A DNA stretch of 64,000 bases from Urechis unicinctus (lineage: Eukaryota; Annelida; Polychaeta; Xenopneusta; Urechidae). Made by a program: the position numbers and the translations under genes. The DNA is taken from the NCBI GenBank assembly GCA_034190875.2, contig CM067346.1:17509092-17573091 (forward strand). Direction: 5' to 3'. Positions 43,111 to 57,680 of this stretch are shown here, one piece after another (within the stretch, counting starts at the first letter, position 1; every line of letters starts with the position of its first letter). The notes under the pieces were generated by a model, which saw only the letters and a list, made by a program, of their open reading frames with translations, had not been told where the DNA came from and searched no databases.

Positions 43111-43509
43111 CCAGCGCCCGAGAAACGATGATAAATTTCATAAGTGCTGTCGTCTTTTCAAGCTACTTACTCTCACCAACATGAACATTAATGTACAACC
43201 CATTAGTTACTGATTATAAATCTTTTCTGTTTATCACATTGTTATCTTATTCACACGCTGGATGTGCCGTTTTGCTCCGATCAGCGAATTTATGTAGAAG
43301 GTACGAAATGAAAGATTCTATAAACATACGTCGATTTACATAATGTATATTGCATGTGAGAAGAAGGATACATTTTGTTTCACTGTTGCTGTTCATATTC
43401 ACATTCTTATACAGCATATGATTTATTTTCGTACAAATGTCACCAACATTTGTATTGGTATAGGCGATGGTCCCCAAAATCTCTTTCACATAGACGCGGG
43501 GGGAAATTG
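43111..43509 (+). repeat. Family H, copy H1
   Basis: It aligns with 60486-60917 in the same orientation (CAGCGCC.GAGAAACGATGATAAAT, CACACGCTGGAT, GCCGTTTTGCTCC, ATTGCATG.G.GAAGAA, CACCAACATT, GGGAAATTGA). H2 has an extra 20-30 bp near 60650. H1 ends at GGGAAATTGA without an (AT)n array, whereas H2 runs within 20 bp into a long one. Confidence 0.85.
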
Positions 43510-44129
43510 AGGGCTGTCTTAGCTCCGTTCGTGCTATAAAGTCGTCTATTTGATTTGGCATCAATCAGAAACCATTCTGCTATTTAGTCACTGCCATCGC
43601 CATGATGCGTTTTTTATTTATGCTACTTTCACCGCCTGGGTCTCTAGTAGTCGAGGGTATACAGAGGTATACAAAGGTCTTATAGCAGAATACAATGGCA
43701 AAATGAATAATGGCTGGAACAACTTGGTAAATGTATGGAACATGAAAATAAATCAATGTACAATTGTCAGAGTCGTAGACCTTAACGGCATTATTCCTGT
43801 TGCAACATTGGCTTTGCAATGTCTGGCAAATGATATTTGCTTTGTGAAGCGTCCTGTACATGGACAAAAGTAAGGCTACTGATTGCCAAACATCGGCATG
43901 CCACCACTAATGGAAGTGTGGGCTATTCTCATAATATTGACGTTAACGTTCTCCAGCACAAAATTTATTTGACCGATGACTTTGTTGCGAGTGGCGGCTA
44001 TGCTTTGAGGAGCTTCTGGCATTTTATTACACAAACTATTTGTTACCCTTGCATTTCATATTTCTAAAGCTTATAAACTCATAAAGTCTTGGTAAATATA
44101 TTTTCTACTTCCTGATCATTAATATATGT
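43510..44129. other. Open frames without recognition
   Basis: Overlapping frames at 43550-43873 and 43837-44067 (+) and 43580-43867 (-) cover this stretch. None has a known motif, and no second copy was found. A one-base shift would join the two plus frames, but this is speculation. No support beyond length. Confidence 0.2.
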
Positions 44130-44679
44130 TTGTGTGTTTAACGCAGGTACAGACAACATTCATAATCGGATAGCCGCGCAATTTGTGTGTTGAGAATTTC
44201 AATTAATTTTCTAATGGATACACTGTTGTATTTGTTGTAATGGAGGTTGTATGTCGTACAAAGTGGTACAGGTTACGATTACCATGAAGTTTGTTTTGTA
44301 GAAATAGCGCAAACTCATAGTGTCAAATTAATCTCAGGGTGAAAGGTATCAGTCTGCATTTAATTAGCTTGTTATCTAGGTTGCAACAACCATGGCAAAT
44401 AACGACTATGCGTAAAGAGATAATGAATAATCAATTGACTTGTTGTTATTTTTGCTGCTTCGTACCACCCACATTTTGACTGCAAGACTCATATATGTTC
44501 TATGGGTCGATTATATTAGGTTGCTTCTTAAGACCCGTTCAACAATAAAGAGGTGGTTTATAGATCTCAGCATAATGCTAGACAATCTTTACTAGGTCTA
44601 TGCAATAATTGGATCCTTTGTAAACGCTTCTGGTTGTGCGATTGACTTCATTGAAAAAAGAAATGGAAAAACAAAGTGA

Positions 44680-45900
<1,221 letters not shown>

Positions 45901-46129
45901 TTGCCTGCAAACAAGCAAGGGTGTTCGAGGTGTTGATGTGAGTTAAGTTATGTTAGGTAAAAGGTTACGTTCTTGAAATATTGAATCATTGAAAGAGGAA
46001 CATTTATCAATGTTAGTGCTGCTGTAGAAACTGCCTAATGCAGGTGTATTTAGTGTCATACAGGGGAACCAGTAGTGCCGGATTCTTCATAGACGCGTTA
46101 GCTGTGGTATACTTGACAGTAATTAGCGG

Positions 46130-47130
46130 TTTGACAACAAAATGGTTCGTCAGTTTAGCATTTTTATGCATTGTGTAGATCCACTCTTATGATTAATGAC
46201 TCAATCACTTTACAAGCACTTGTAACTTCCGGTTAAAAAGATAGAATAGATCCTGGCACAGCTAAAAACTATATGTAAATAATAACAGCCTGGACATTGT
46301 TTCCGTAGCATGTTATTTTAATACACCCCTTCAATGCAAAAAGCAAGAGAGCATTGAATCTAAAATTGCACCTGTTATTGTCAGTTAGCGTAGTGGGAAA
46401 TGTGTTACATGTAGATTTATAAACAATTCTAAAAAATACTGAAAAAGAGCGTGTCATAATTTGTCAGACGATAGTCATTTTGTCATCATTAGCCCCTTTG
46501 GAATCATACAAGGGACACAAAGTTTATCTTAATCAATGTAGAATGGCACGTTGAGCCTTAGCACATCAGGAGCATAAAAAAAGTTAAACAGTTTGTTCTT
46601 AACACTGAAAGGTAGAGTGATGCTTATGTTGGGTGACGTCGTGTGACATTTAGTTTTGCTCGAATTTAACGAACCCTAGAAATCATGTGCAGTATTTATT
46701 TATGCGTAAGACGCGCGCTACTTGGAGCCACCGGAAACAAATAGGGCACCACAAGGGAAAAACAAGAGGACATAAATCTAAAGGAGATATATTATTTTTG
46801 TTTTGCCTTCGGTATAATTGTATAAGAAAATTCTACAGCACTGAAGTGCTCGTCAGAGAATTCATCAAAATAATCTGGGAAATCAAGAATGATATAAATT
46901 CTGTCCCATTACATCATACTTTAGGTTACAATCACATACAATACTTTGGCGGTTAACATAAGATAAACATACATCAGTTATAACGTTATTGTACATGATT
47001 ACCATTAACTTAAAAAACATTAGCATTATTCAAAAACAACATGTAAATCTACTAAATAATCATAACACCGTTGCAAATCATGGCTTCATGACGTTGGTTT
47101 AGTAGGAGAAACGTCATTTGTGAACAGCTA
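46130..47130 (+). repeat. Old member of family E
   Basis: 46130-46270 contains part of module L, 46440-46680 matches 23540-23760, and 46720-46870 matches 35860-36010 (CTTGGAGCCA..G.AAC and AGCACTGAGGTG-like blocks). Divergence is high. It adjoins the J block of F1 and lies before C3. Confidence 0.6.
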
Positions 47131-47469
47131 AATGAATTCAACAAATAATGTCGACTGCAATTTGTTTTTGATAGATTGCTGTACTAGGCGAATAATGCTA
47201 CGTGATATCAATGTTATAATCATTCCAATCTTGAAAATAGTTCATAATACAAACTATAAATCAATGCATCACAATATTTACGATTATCATAGATTAAATT
47301 GCTTGATATGTCACCCAGGTTAACACTCCCGTGCAGAGACAATGTTTAATGTGTGCTTGTAATTGCAGAATAATGAAATGATAATATGAAGACCAATAAC
47401 CACGACTGAAATCATTTTCTTTAAATTATAAGATACATCGACCGTATACACGGATTGCAAAAGATTATA

Positions 47470-48055
47470 TTTATATGCATATATAAATACACAACAATAT
47501 TCTTAGTTATTGCTTCGAAGTCATTCAATGTAATAATATGCCTCAAAATGAATGAATTTGTCCTAGACGGCGATATCACATAAATGTTAATGGGGGCGTG
47601 ATAGGAAAAGTTTCTGGATGCTACCCTGCATTATATTCACATCAGACTTTCGTTGTATACGTATTTACTGCAACAGACGGAAGTTAAGGATTCCAAACAA
47701 ACGAATATCAAATAACACGCGATTTCATTTTGTTTCCGCAAAAAATGTCCCGAAACGAGGTCCAAGCCATTATACTTACACGCTGCTGTAGGAAATACAA
47801 GTGTCCATTAGCGTTCATTAAGAGTCTAATGCAAACAATTATGTAGAATGTATCCATGCCTATGTCAATCCATAATTTGTTTCACTCGCTTCAAACGTTT
47901 GTTTACTAACGGCATGCTGGGTTACTGAACAATTATCATGATCTCATTATCATAATTATCATCATCATAATCATCATTGTCATCATCACCACTCTCATCT
48001 TAAGCAGTGATGCTATCCTCTTCGCCATCAGCGTCATCATTTTCTTCATTAACAT
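47470..48055 (-). repeat. Block C, inverted old copy C3
   Basis: The reverse complement matches C1 about 9990-10580 and C2 about 11910-12490 (GACTTCGAAGCAATAACTAAG, CATTAACATTTATGT, CGAGGATAGCATCACT and the ATGATG run). Roughly 10% divergence by eye, far more than C1 against C2. Its ATG/ATGA microsatellite (47936-48000) is longer and less regular. The methionine-rich frame at 47936-48148 is a product of this microsatellite. Confidence 0.9.
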
Positions 48056-48949
48056 GATAATCATCATTATTATTATCATCATTTTAATAATTATATTCAT
48101 CTGCTGCAGAAGCAGCGATTGCATATACGCTGTAGATGCCATCTTCACTTAGTATTTCATGGCATATAGTTCACGTTTACCAAGCTGATGATTCGGCGAG
48201 CATAAATGTAGAAATACCTTCATCCGCTATCCGTTCACGATAATACGGCTGATCCTTTCTAGCAAAAGCTTACACTTGTTTTGAATCGACAGCGGTCTAG
48301 TCGAATTTTAAATAAGCCGTCGTCTTCTATATGAAGTAAACCCCTCTTCAAGGCTTTTTTGTTCGGTAGGACATTTTAAGCATCAGAATTGTGGCATCAA
48401 CAAAAGCTCAAACTCAGGTTTTATGGAATATAGCAAGCTCGTCTATCTGTAGTGTAAAGTACAACTATGTTGTCTCCATTGGGGTTGCAATGAATAAATG
48501 AGCAGCTCAGTAAGTTAATATATTGGGTAATCAGTAAAAAAAGAAAATCGGACAGCAGTGATGATGCTAAAACATGGTTGAAAATAAGATTATTGAGGTA
48601 ATGATTTGGCCTGTCTCCGGCAGATGTATTGTCTAAAGATGTGCCCCAAAAGTACCCCATTAATTGTGTATTAGTCGCCTCAGGTTTCATTGCTGTTAAA
48701 AAGGGGATCGCACATAAGGTGACTGAAAAAAACAATGCTGCGTTTACGTGCGCAAATAGGTTTCTGCAAAGCTACATTTTCCGGTGGTACAGTACTGAAT
48801 GCTTCACCCCCTTGAGCTGTAAAGCATTTACTAAATGCATGATGCGCACACAGTGAGCCGAGCTGTCTATTGCTTGGGGTGGTCGGGTTGGAAGAATACA
48901 GAGCTGATTGGCTGCAATATGAGAAATCATAACAATATCACAGTTGACA
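48056..48949. other. Spacer between C3 and A2
   Basis: In the left arm, B, X and D lie between A and C. Here only about 890 bp separates them and I see no B or D sequence. The frames at 48421-48735 (-) and 48629-48856 (+) overlap and have no motif. Confidence 0.5.
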
Positions 48950-51900
48950 TCCTAATCGTTGCCGATTGGAACAGCGTAAATCATAAAGATTTCACACTAT
49001 AAAGCATCGGGAACCGAGAGACTGTAGCTTTGGCGTTGCCCCTCTATTAATTATATGTTAACTGCAGGCGATCCCAGTGTAGGAAGCCAACTATTGAGTG
49101 GTTTAGCACCTATTCGCTCCCTTCATCAAGATTGATCATGTAAACATCACCATCAAGGCGTGTTCCTAGTTGATCAAACATCAATCAAATCGACGGAGAG
49201 AGTAGTAAAGCCATACAACTCTCGTTCACATGTTTATGATCCGGTCGTGCAAGTTAAAGTTCCTATCCACGCAAATGACGAAATTTGCAAGTTACAATGA
49301 TTCGCCAAGGACGTCACACGCACAATGTATTGGAGATCCATAAAATCAGGAAACCTCGTCAACTAGTATGCTATCATGTCATTGCATTGCCCATGCAATT
49401 TGCAACACCCATATTAATTACAAAACATTAAAGTGTGCCAATGTGTAACAGGCAAATAAGTGATAGACAAAAACAGTTTAAACCACCCGGTGCCTTCCAC
49501 GAGATTAACAATTTTACTTTTTACAACGTTCTAATATCCTCTTCTCGTATCAGATTCGTTTCGCAAGAACTCATAAAACTACTGGCAGACTAACGTTGCT
49601 GTTTTCGCTAATTTACTGATGACAATTTTCCACATTTCACTTTTGCAATTAATGAAAAAAGATGAGAATTCGTCGAAAATAAGGTTTTCTGCAAAGAATG
49701 GGATTAAACAGCCGGGTTAATTTCATATGAGCATATAGTATTCAAAAAGAAAACCCATATGTATTGGCAACGCCTTTTAATAAGTGATTTAACATGAAAT
49801 GTTTGTTATATGATTGATATTTGTTATTATTTATTTTAATATCGCTATGCGTATCATGATGCTTAAGTAGTAACATGCATCCAGATATGCAAAGAATACG
49901 GTATGCTGAAGCGCGTTATATCATCTATTCAGTAGAGAGGTGACTGACAGAGCAGTTGGCTTGAATCAATCGATGTGGTCGAATAAGCAAGGTATCAAAG
50001 CTGTTCGTTCCTATAGCAGCTCCAATGCAAGCCTCATGACAACTTTTTGAAACCAAGCCATACGGAGGTCTTATGCGCAAACGATCGTAAAACACGATGG
50101 CAACATAACATTTAAACATTACGAGTGGTATATCAGTAATCCCCACGTTCCATACCGTATCCAGAATGAATGCGTCCAAATGACATGAATCATGGCACAA
50201 TATTCGACCTAGAACATGTTATTAATTACATTACACAGTAGGCGTTAAAATCAAGAGGAGAAGAGTAGAGGAAGGGTCATAACATTCGGGCATTCGATGC
50301 ACCATGTGCAATGATAAAGAGACCACTAACTTTTGCAACGATGTGACGATTAGCTCATGCCAGGACAACTATGGACAACCAAAAGATGAGAACAAGAAAG
50401 TCATACCGCACGGAGGTCAACGGAAGCATATGATTGCCTAAATATTCCATTTACAAAAGGTGTTTGATTAAAATCTGTGTTTTCAAGATGAGGATAATCA
50501 AAATTGCCATATATTGTTTGAACTAGATATATGCATCGGAATAATATATAAATAGCTCTGGTGTATGCGTGAAAGTGGTCTGAGGGAGTCAGTGCATTAA
50601 GAAGCAGCATAATTTATGTTTACGCCTACCCATACTGATCAATGACGCAAAAAGATACGCAGCCGTCAATGGCCACAAACAGACAGTATGAAGCACAAAG
50701 ACACAAACAAAGGAAAGTATTTTCTTCCTCACAGTGAAGTGGTCACCCATCGACCATATTTTCGTTAAAGTGAAGGAAAGCGCAAAGTGATACTCATCTT
50801 TTGCCATTCGCTAGTCGCCATATTTCGATTAAGTTGGTATCATAGGTTATGGGCTCCATCAGTCAGGCCTATGTTATAAATGACGACGGATCTGATTAAA
50901 CATAAACATTATCCCCGTTCAAATGTTATATGATAGCTTCAGTCGAAAATGACGTCATGGTTGACTTTTGTAACGGATTCAATATCTCTATAAAGCTATT
51001 TGACATGTTGTCTGCACTTACTATGATCCCTGAAACGCGCATCCTGTTCGTCCAAACATTTGAATATTGGTGTGAATAGAATCAGCATCTAATTAATAAT
51101 AAGCGATGTTGTTTATAGGATGTATGGGGATTCGTGCTATGACTCCTTATCTGCTAATTATGTCCTCATGGGTTGATAGCATGATGAAAGTTTACTACAC
51201 CTCTCTCAGTTTGCTCTTATCTGTAAATACTTTAACACCATACGTGCCGTCTCGTTGTAGCACCAGGGTTCAACAGTGGTTTTTTATCATGACGGCCTGA
51301 TCAATGGTCTCAAGACGTTTCTTAACATCTAATCATATAGAAATGCGTCAACTTTGTAGACAATACCTTTCATATCATCAATGCTCACTGGACATCGTTA
51401 GTACAGCATTGATTGAAGTGAATAGGGGCCTTTAGTTGCTTCCACAACAACAAAAGGGCTTTTTATTTCTGTTATTGCAAAATAGGTTAGCAGCTCATAT
51501 TATTTGTACGGGACAATAGACTAGCTTACTGTCAATATTCCATTGTTTGACCATTGTTAATCAATCGTTTGTAGAAAGGTTTTAAATTCCATTAATGTTT
51601 ATATAATTGCCGTAGAAAAATCCTATATTTATCAATGGTAGTGAGAACGTTATGGTTTATTCTATTTGCATGATCTGTACCTGTGACACGGTCAAATGTG
51701 TTAATGAATGGTAGAAACAGGTTTGATGCTTACACTTAGCCTGAAATGATTAAAGTACGATTCAAAACGCACTCGTAGCTATTTTTGGCTGGTTGTCAAC
51801 GTTCTAGTACAAGTTTGTATATTTGAAATATGCAATATGCAAGGTGAGCTGACCTAATTATTCGGTTTAAGCGTACCTGTAATTGGCAAAGTCTTATGGG

Positions 51901-53140
51901 CACACATACCATGTTACGATATAAAATCGATGCATAACACAGGCAATGATTATAAATATTGTGTCTGTTGATATAAAAACTAGCGTATGAGCTTGTATTC
52001 AATACAGCATCAACGAATCGTGACATGCAATATTTTCTTCGAGAAGCCAGTTTTGTTTTGGCGATTAATCTTTCCGGGACAGATAACGTATGCGTACATT
52101 TTGAAAGAGCTGCAAGATTTTAGAAGAATTAAGTCTTTTCTTTGGATGCGTCAGCGAAGCGTTTTCTGTCATTGTCGGGTATTTTATAGGCGAAAAATAC
52201 TGTCGCAGCTGACATGATATATTGAACATATTTGGTCTTGTCCACGTGTGTAATTGTAGGTTATTATGTATAATCGGGTATACACCAGAAGCGCAAGTTC
52301 TGGGTTGACGTATTTGTATATATTTATATATTTAGAATTGTTACAATTTCATTGACGGGACTATATCAAGATACGTTAAGGGAATATTATTCATTATTGT
52401 GGCAATAAAATGCAGCTCTAAAGCAATTTCAACTTCAATGCTGTGGTCCATTGATACGCCTGTGATTATATACGCATATCAACACAGCAAAGAAGGCTGT
52501 CCTCCGCTAATTACTAGCCGATCGCGTTTACATTGTCAAGTTGTTTCCAATATGTGCAATGTTGCAATATACGCAGAAATACAGGGAATACCACAAATAT
52601 GAATACCACACGTTTTCTGGCACAATCGATGGTTGGTCGCCACATTGTCTGACCATTATTGTCCATATTGTCATACCACTGATGTTATAAGAACAAACAA
52701 AGATCTCAGCAATGGCACGCTTTATGGGGGAAGCGCAGTCATATCAAATATGTTTATAGAAGAATTAATGTTTATTGGAGGCATCAATATTTTTAACGGC
52801 AGTATTCACTATGCATGTAATCGTTCTTCTGCCTCCCTAGAATGTGTCAATATCATTGATTGTGTTGCCTCGAGTAGGCGTGTTCAAATTGCCAAGAACC
52901 AAATAACAATTTGTGCCTTCATGGATCAAACAACGATTTGTTTCTATGTTTGACAGAAAAACTTGGCATTGTATTCCGACCCAATCGGGTATTTGTCAAT
53001 ATTTATACAAACATTGGTATTTGCAGAACCACAAACTGTCACAGTCATGAGGAAAATTATAAGCACTTTCAATAAGTTGGTAAAGAAAAGCACGTGTCAG
53101 TCATTGAAAACATAAGAATGTGTCACGTCAAGTACAATGA
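48950..53140 (-). repeat. Segmental duplication A, inverted copy A2
   Basis: Inverted counterpart of 1709-5802 (anchors given there). It lacks the long (AT)n array. The central part at about 50150-51090 does not align readily with A1 and may be replaced or fast-diverging. The frames at 51106-51300 and 49925-50200 are not conserved in A1. Confidence 0.9.
52633..52953 (+). other. Short open frame in A2, counterpart of 1943-2215
   Basis: 106 codons, 16 longer than the A1 frame because an indel near the end shifts the frame of one copy. The differing C-termini and the lack of a synonymous bias argue against a protein under selection. Unrecognised. Confidence 0.25.
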
Positions 53141-56100
53141 TTTGTCTAATATTGTGTCAATTTGACGTGTACCTAGCCTAAAAGAGTCGCGTGTCCTGTG
53201 ACAAACATTTCACACGCGTGGGACGATTATGTGCTAGTTGACTGCCAACCACCTGCTGGTTGCGATTAAGCTACCTTTGTCTATTATGAGATTAAGGGGC
53301 AGCTTTACAACGTGTGACATGTTAGGGGCATTTGCCTGTATTCAAACTCACTGAGCCTCCAGAATAGAATGAAATTGAAGCCCTGACAAATGTTACACAA
53401 TGGCTTAAGAAATGAGATCAACCTCACCTCAAATATTTGATATGAATTATTACATTAAACTCGCTGCATATTTACAGGCAAATACAGTGTCTCCTAGTCG
53501 GATGAGAATAGTACGTTATGCGTGGTATCATTCATTATAGTACATTAGTCAGGTGTTGAACAACCACGCAGACAACAATCAGATTAAATCTACCCTGATA
53601 CGATTTGCTGTCTTGCATTTTTGAATTTACGCAACATGTGACGATAAATAAGTGGATGACGGACGGACGGGCGGACGGGCGGACGAAGGGACGGACGGAT
53701 GGAGGGATACATAGATGGATTGATGGGTGGATGGATGATTGGATGGATGTGTGGATTGATGGAAAGATGGATCCATGTTTCTATGGCAGATCCGGAGTGG
53801 GAGCGTGTAAGTGTATGCGACCAAACTAGTGGCTTGGCACTCCTTGATTGTAAGCCATATCCTATAAGTGAACAAACAATATAAGATTGTACTTACATCA
53901 ACCTAGTAATTCTACACGAGTTCGGCTGGGGTGTATCATATCCTCTCTACACACCTGCTACCCGTCGAAATTATTCCAATTAATACCGGTAATTGACAAC
54001 TGAATAATTAAACCTGGCACTGGTCGGCAAACATGTTTATGCATTCAAATAATAACCCTCTCATTAGCTCAGGTAGCTACCAGAGGTGGCGTTTTGGGAG
54101 CAAAAAACATGCTTGTCATGATAACACACATACAAGTAAGTTGTGTGTGTCAATAATGAGTTTCATATATTTATCGTAGAAACGGTGCTAAGTTATGAAG
54201 AGGTGCAATCACCCTGCTGTCGACCTAAGACAAGAAACCCATAGCATGTTTGTTTGTCTGACGAGGTTGTCATTCAATTTAACGCTTTGTAAGCCCCACG
54301 GCAATAGTTCCAAGCTGACAAGGGATCTAACCACTTAATTGTCGGAAGGTAGAAGCAACTAGATGTATGCGCACCTCTACCCCCACCCCAGTTTACTTAT
54401 CACGCAGTTATTATCTAGGACGAAGTATAGCAAATAATCTCATTCGAAATTAATATGACTATTGTGTTTATTCTTTGCGGCTTACCAAGCACCAAGGATT
54501 TGATTTCCTCATTACAACAGATCAGCTGATGAGTGTGCATAAAAATACCTTTCAAGATTAATTAGCGAAAGACATGCTAAAAGTTTTTATGGCCTTTGTC
54601 TATATGATAAAAATTTACCCCTCTAAATGGAACTAGACAGATGTAGTATGATTAGCTTATAATAGACACCATTCGGTGTGTGTGGAAGATTATTTTGTGG
54701 GTGATGCCAAATTCGTGGTTTTAACGTAGAAAACGATACATAAATATTTGATGCGACTTATATCATACATGTTTAACCTTTGATTTAAGATACAAGTCTG
54801 TGTGATATTTTCGCTCATGCGATCTGAGAGTCATAATTGAGGTAGCTTAAAAAGAGTCAATAATCAAACGGTAACTTAGCTTAGTGACAACAATGTGATA
54901 GATAGATATTATTGATACCAGCAAATGTCAATTACATCCTGACAAAGAGCACAACACTCATGCTTAGTGTTACAGTGAGATTCGTGACTATTTGATAGTT
55001 TTTAAGTGTTACGCACATGTGAATGATTGTTAGCATCAGAAAGCACATCCCTGCCATTATAAACTAGCATCGGATTGCTTATCTGTATTGTTATTTGGAG
55101 TATCTAGAGTAGATGGCATTCATTGCGGATGTTTGAAATATGTTATACAGCATGTTCAAGCACGATGGGGTTTTATTCCTGCTATGAGGAAAATATACCA
55201 TATTTATCTTTATCAAGCTACGGATTGTCATTTCAATTCCCTTGTACTCTGGGTGGTACTCACGAGACAAAGGAATAATTAATGATGCTGATGTTCGTGA
55301 TTCTGTTTTATGCCACATTGTCAGGTCTCCGTCCTATAAATTTAGAGCATGATAGCTTTGTGGAATAAACTGCATGATATCGCAGCGTCGGTATTGGTAT
55401 TGGACAGATGATAACATTATGATGCATGATTGAAAACAATTTAATGTGACAACAAGGCAAACATACACAAATGTACCCCGCAATAACTGAAGCGTTTTTG
55501 AGCAGTCACATAATCATAACATATCAATTTTAGGACACAATAAATGCGATGTTGTGCAAATGCTGAAACGATTGTACGTTAATGAGTTATCTCAAGCCTA
55601 AGAGGCGAGTCACAATGACGCCTTCATAGTCATATTGTTTGGCGTTTTACGTGATCAAATATAATACTGTTAGATACTGTGTCACCTTGGCCGTGTGCTG
55701 CCGGGCAGCTTAGGTTATTATAATGGTCATTTGCATTATCAATGAAGGTTTGTACAGGTATATGAACAAGCAGATATACATATTTTTGTGATCATAAAAC
55801 CATTAATCCTGTGCACCATAAACACCATCAGCGTACACGTAGTATTCCAATGCTGACCATTACATCATTATGACGCCAAAACCATCGTCATATATTCTGC
55901 CTTTGTTATGATAGGGAATAATTTTGTATTATGCTGTCGAACTTCGTCCATGTGCGGAATAATTGCATAGTTCACACCAAGAGAATTCGCAGTCTAAGAG
56001 AATGGATATAATTACGTTAAATTTGGATTCTTAACCAAGCAATTAGAGTAGTTTCACCAGCATGACCAATGTATCCTTTCTCCACATCGCAAGTGAAGAT

Positions 56101-56639
56101 GGTAACCCGATTCACAATGGTTACAACCGAATACATTATTCTGTCTTAGCAATAGGTTTTGTCAAGGAGCACGAATGTCCCTGAAGGCTTCAATTTTCCG
56201 CACTGTGATATCACATAGCTTTGTCTTTGTTCATATCCTAACTATAGACATACCGATTACGACCATTTTGCTCAGTTTGATATAAAACTGTAACACCGAA
56301 GGAATAGTCACTATGCTTGATTGACATATTCGTAATGGGACTTTACAGGAGCTTTATAACGTTCGATAACATCTGCCTTAGAGTGACTGATGAACGTCTT
56401 GATCATGGTACCAGTATACAAAAGCAAGTTGGCACTCAATACAACGTAAGGACGGTTGTTTTAAAACCAGTAAATCGTTCATCACTTTCCCCATCAAGTC
56501 AACGACACAATCATAAAAAAATTAAACAATACAAAAAAGTAATATTTGTTGTGCTATTCATTCTGCGCAGTGGTTATTCGCAATTGCTGCTGCAATTTAC
56601 GATACGCTCTTAATAAATGCTGCAAATAAACAATTAGCA
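53141..56639. other. Gene-free stretch of 3.5 kb
   Basis: Apart from the tetranucleotide array at 53655-53772 I see no repeat partner, RNA gene or protein-like frame. The frame at 56317-56613 enters block F and is not conserved there. Confidence 0.4.
53655..53772. repeat. Degenerate (GGAC)n/(GGAT)n tetranucleotide array
   Basis: It begins as GGAC/GGGC units and changes to GGAT/TGAT units, with several interruptions. The Gly/Asp/Trp/Met-rich plus frame and the Ser/His/Pro minus frame are repeat translations. Confidence 0.95.
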
Positions 56640-57039
56640 ACCTAAAAGTATGAATACTCTAAGTAATCCATGGACCTTTTACCAGTGGTGTGGGATTCGC
56701 TCGATTAACTCTGTCATGATGCAAAATATACATTCAAAATAGGTAACACGTTTGAGATGAAGGTTAAGTAACCTGTAGAATCTAATGAAACTTTACGGTG
56801 ATATACGATGGTCTTTATCTAGTTCTGCACACTGGACTACTTGCGAGAAAACAGTAGAATGTTAATGGCAGTGTAAAGCCATTGTTTTATGATACATTAA
56901 TCTCTCGACACATGGAGTGGCGACCTCTGGCGTGATAGACGAGTAAGTGTGTTTTGCACACTTGGGAGAGCAAGGCGCCCAAAAATGATGGATTCAGCTC
57001 TTAAGAATGGTATCGTCGCATTGACGTTGCCATGCCATC

Positions 57040-57190
<151 letters not shown>

Positions 57191-57680
57191 ATTTATGGGT
57201 ATTGTTGACTATTTATTGAAATTTATCCACAATGGGTTACCTTACAATAATTTGGGAGGCAACATTCGCCAAACGTGGTTTAATTGTATTGGAGATACCA
57301 TTCCACTATTTAACGCATTGATACATAGTGCTGTTAATAGACATAAGCATTTACATTTTGGGTATATTTAGTAAAAACTGTTGTCTAGTTATAACATTGT
57401 AGGTGTAAGGCTTTCTTTTAAACATTTTATACAATGGTTTTGGCAAATACCTGAGTTCTACATGAACATAAATAAGAGTACACAATATTTATAAACATTC
57501 GATAGTGACATAATATTTTGCATCTTAAAAATTGAACTGGTACATCTTGGAGACCATGTTATCAAAACTGAGTCAGTATGTTTCTTCGCAGCATTTCCCA
57601 AATACTTAAATACAATGATGAATGTACGGATAGATTAATGAATCATACATTGCTTTTACAGCTGTATGACACCTTCATCA
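57191..57680 (+). other. Extra segment in F2 with an open frame
   Basis: Absent from F1. The frame starting at the ATG at 57196 ([14 protein letters not shown]) runs 58 codons to a stop at 57369-57371 and has a soluble-protein-like composition. No motif and no second copy. It may be sequence deleted from F1 next to its AT array, or an insertion into F2. Confidence 0.3.

Noticed and set aside
43550-44067. Two plus frames that could be joined into a longer protein
   Set aside because: Joining needs an assumed frameshift, with no homologous copy or motif to justify it.
47936-48148. Met/Ile-rich 70-codon frame
   Set aside because: It comes from the ATG/ATGA microsatellite in C3 and is not kept in C1 or C2.
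53605-53884. Gly/Asp/Trp/Met-rich frames suggestive of a repeat protein
   Set aside because: These are products of the GGAC/GGAT array, open on both strands because of its composition.
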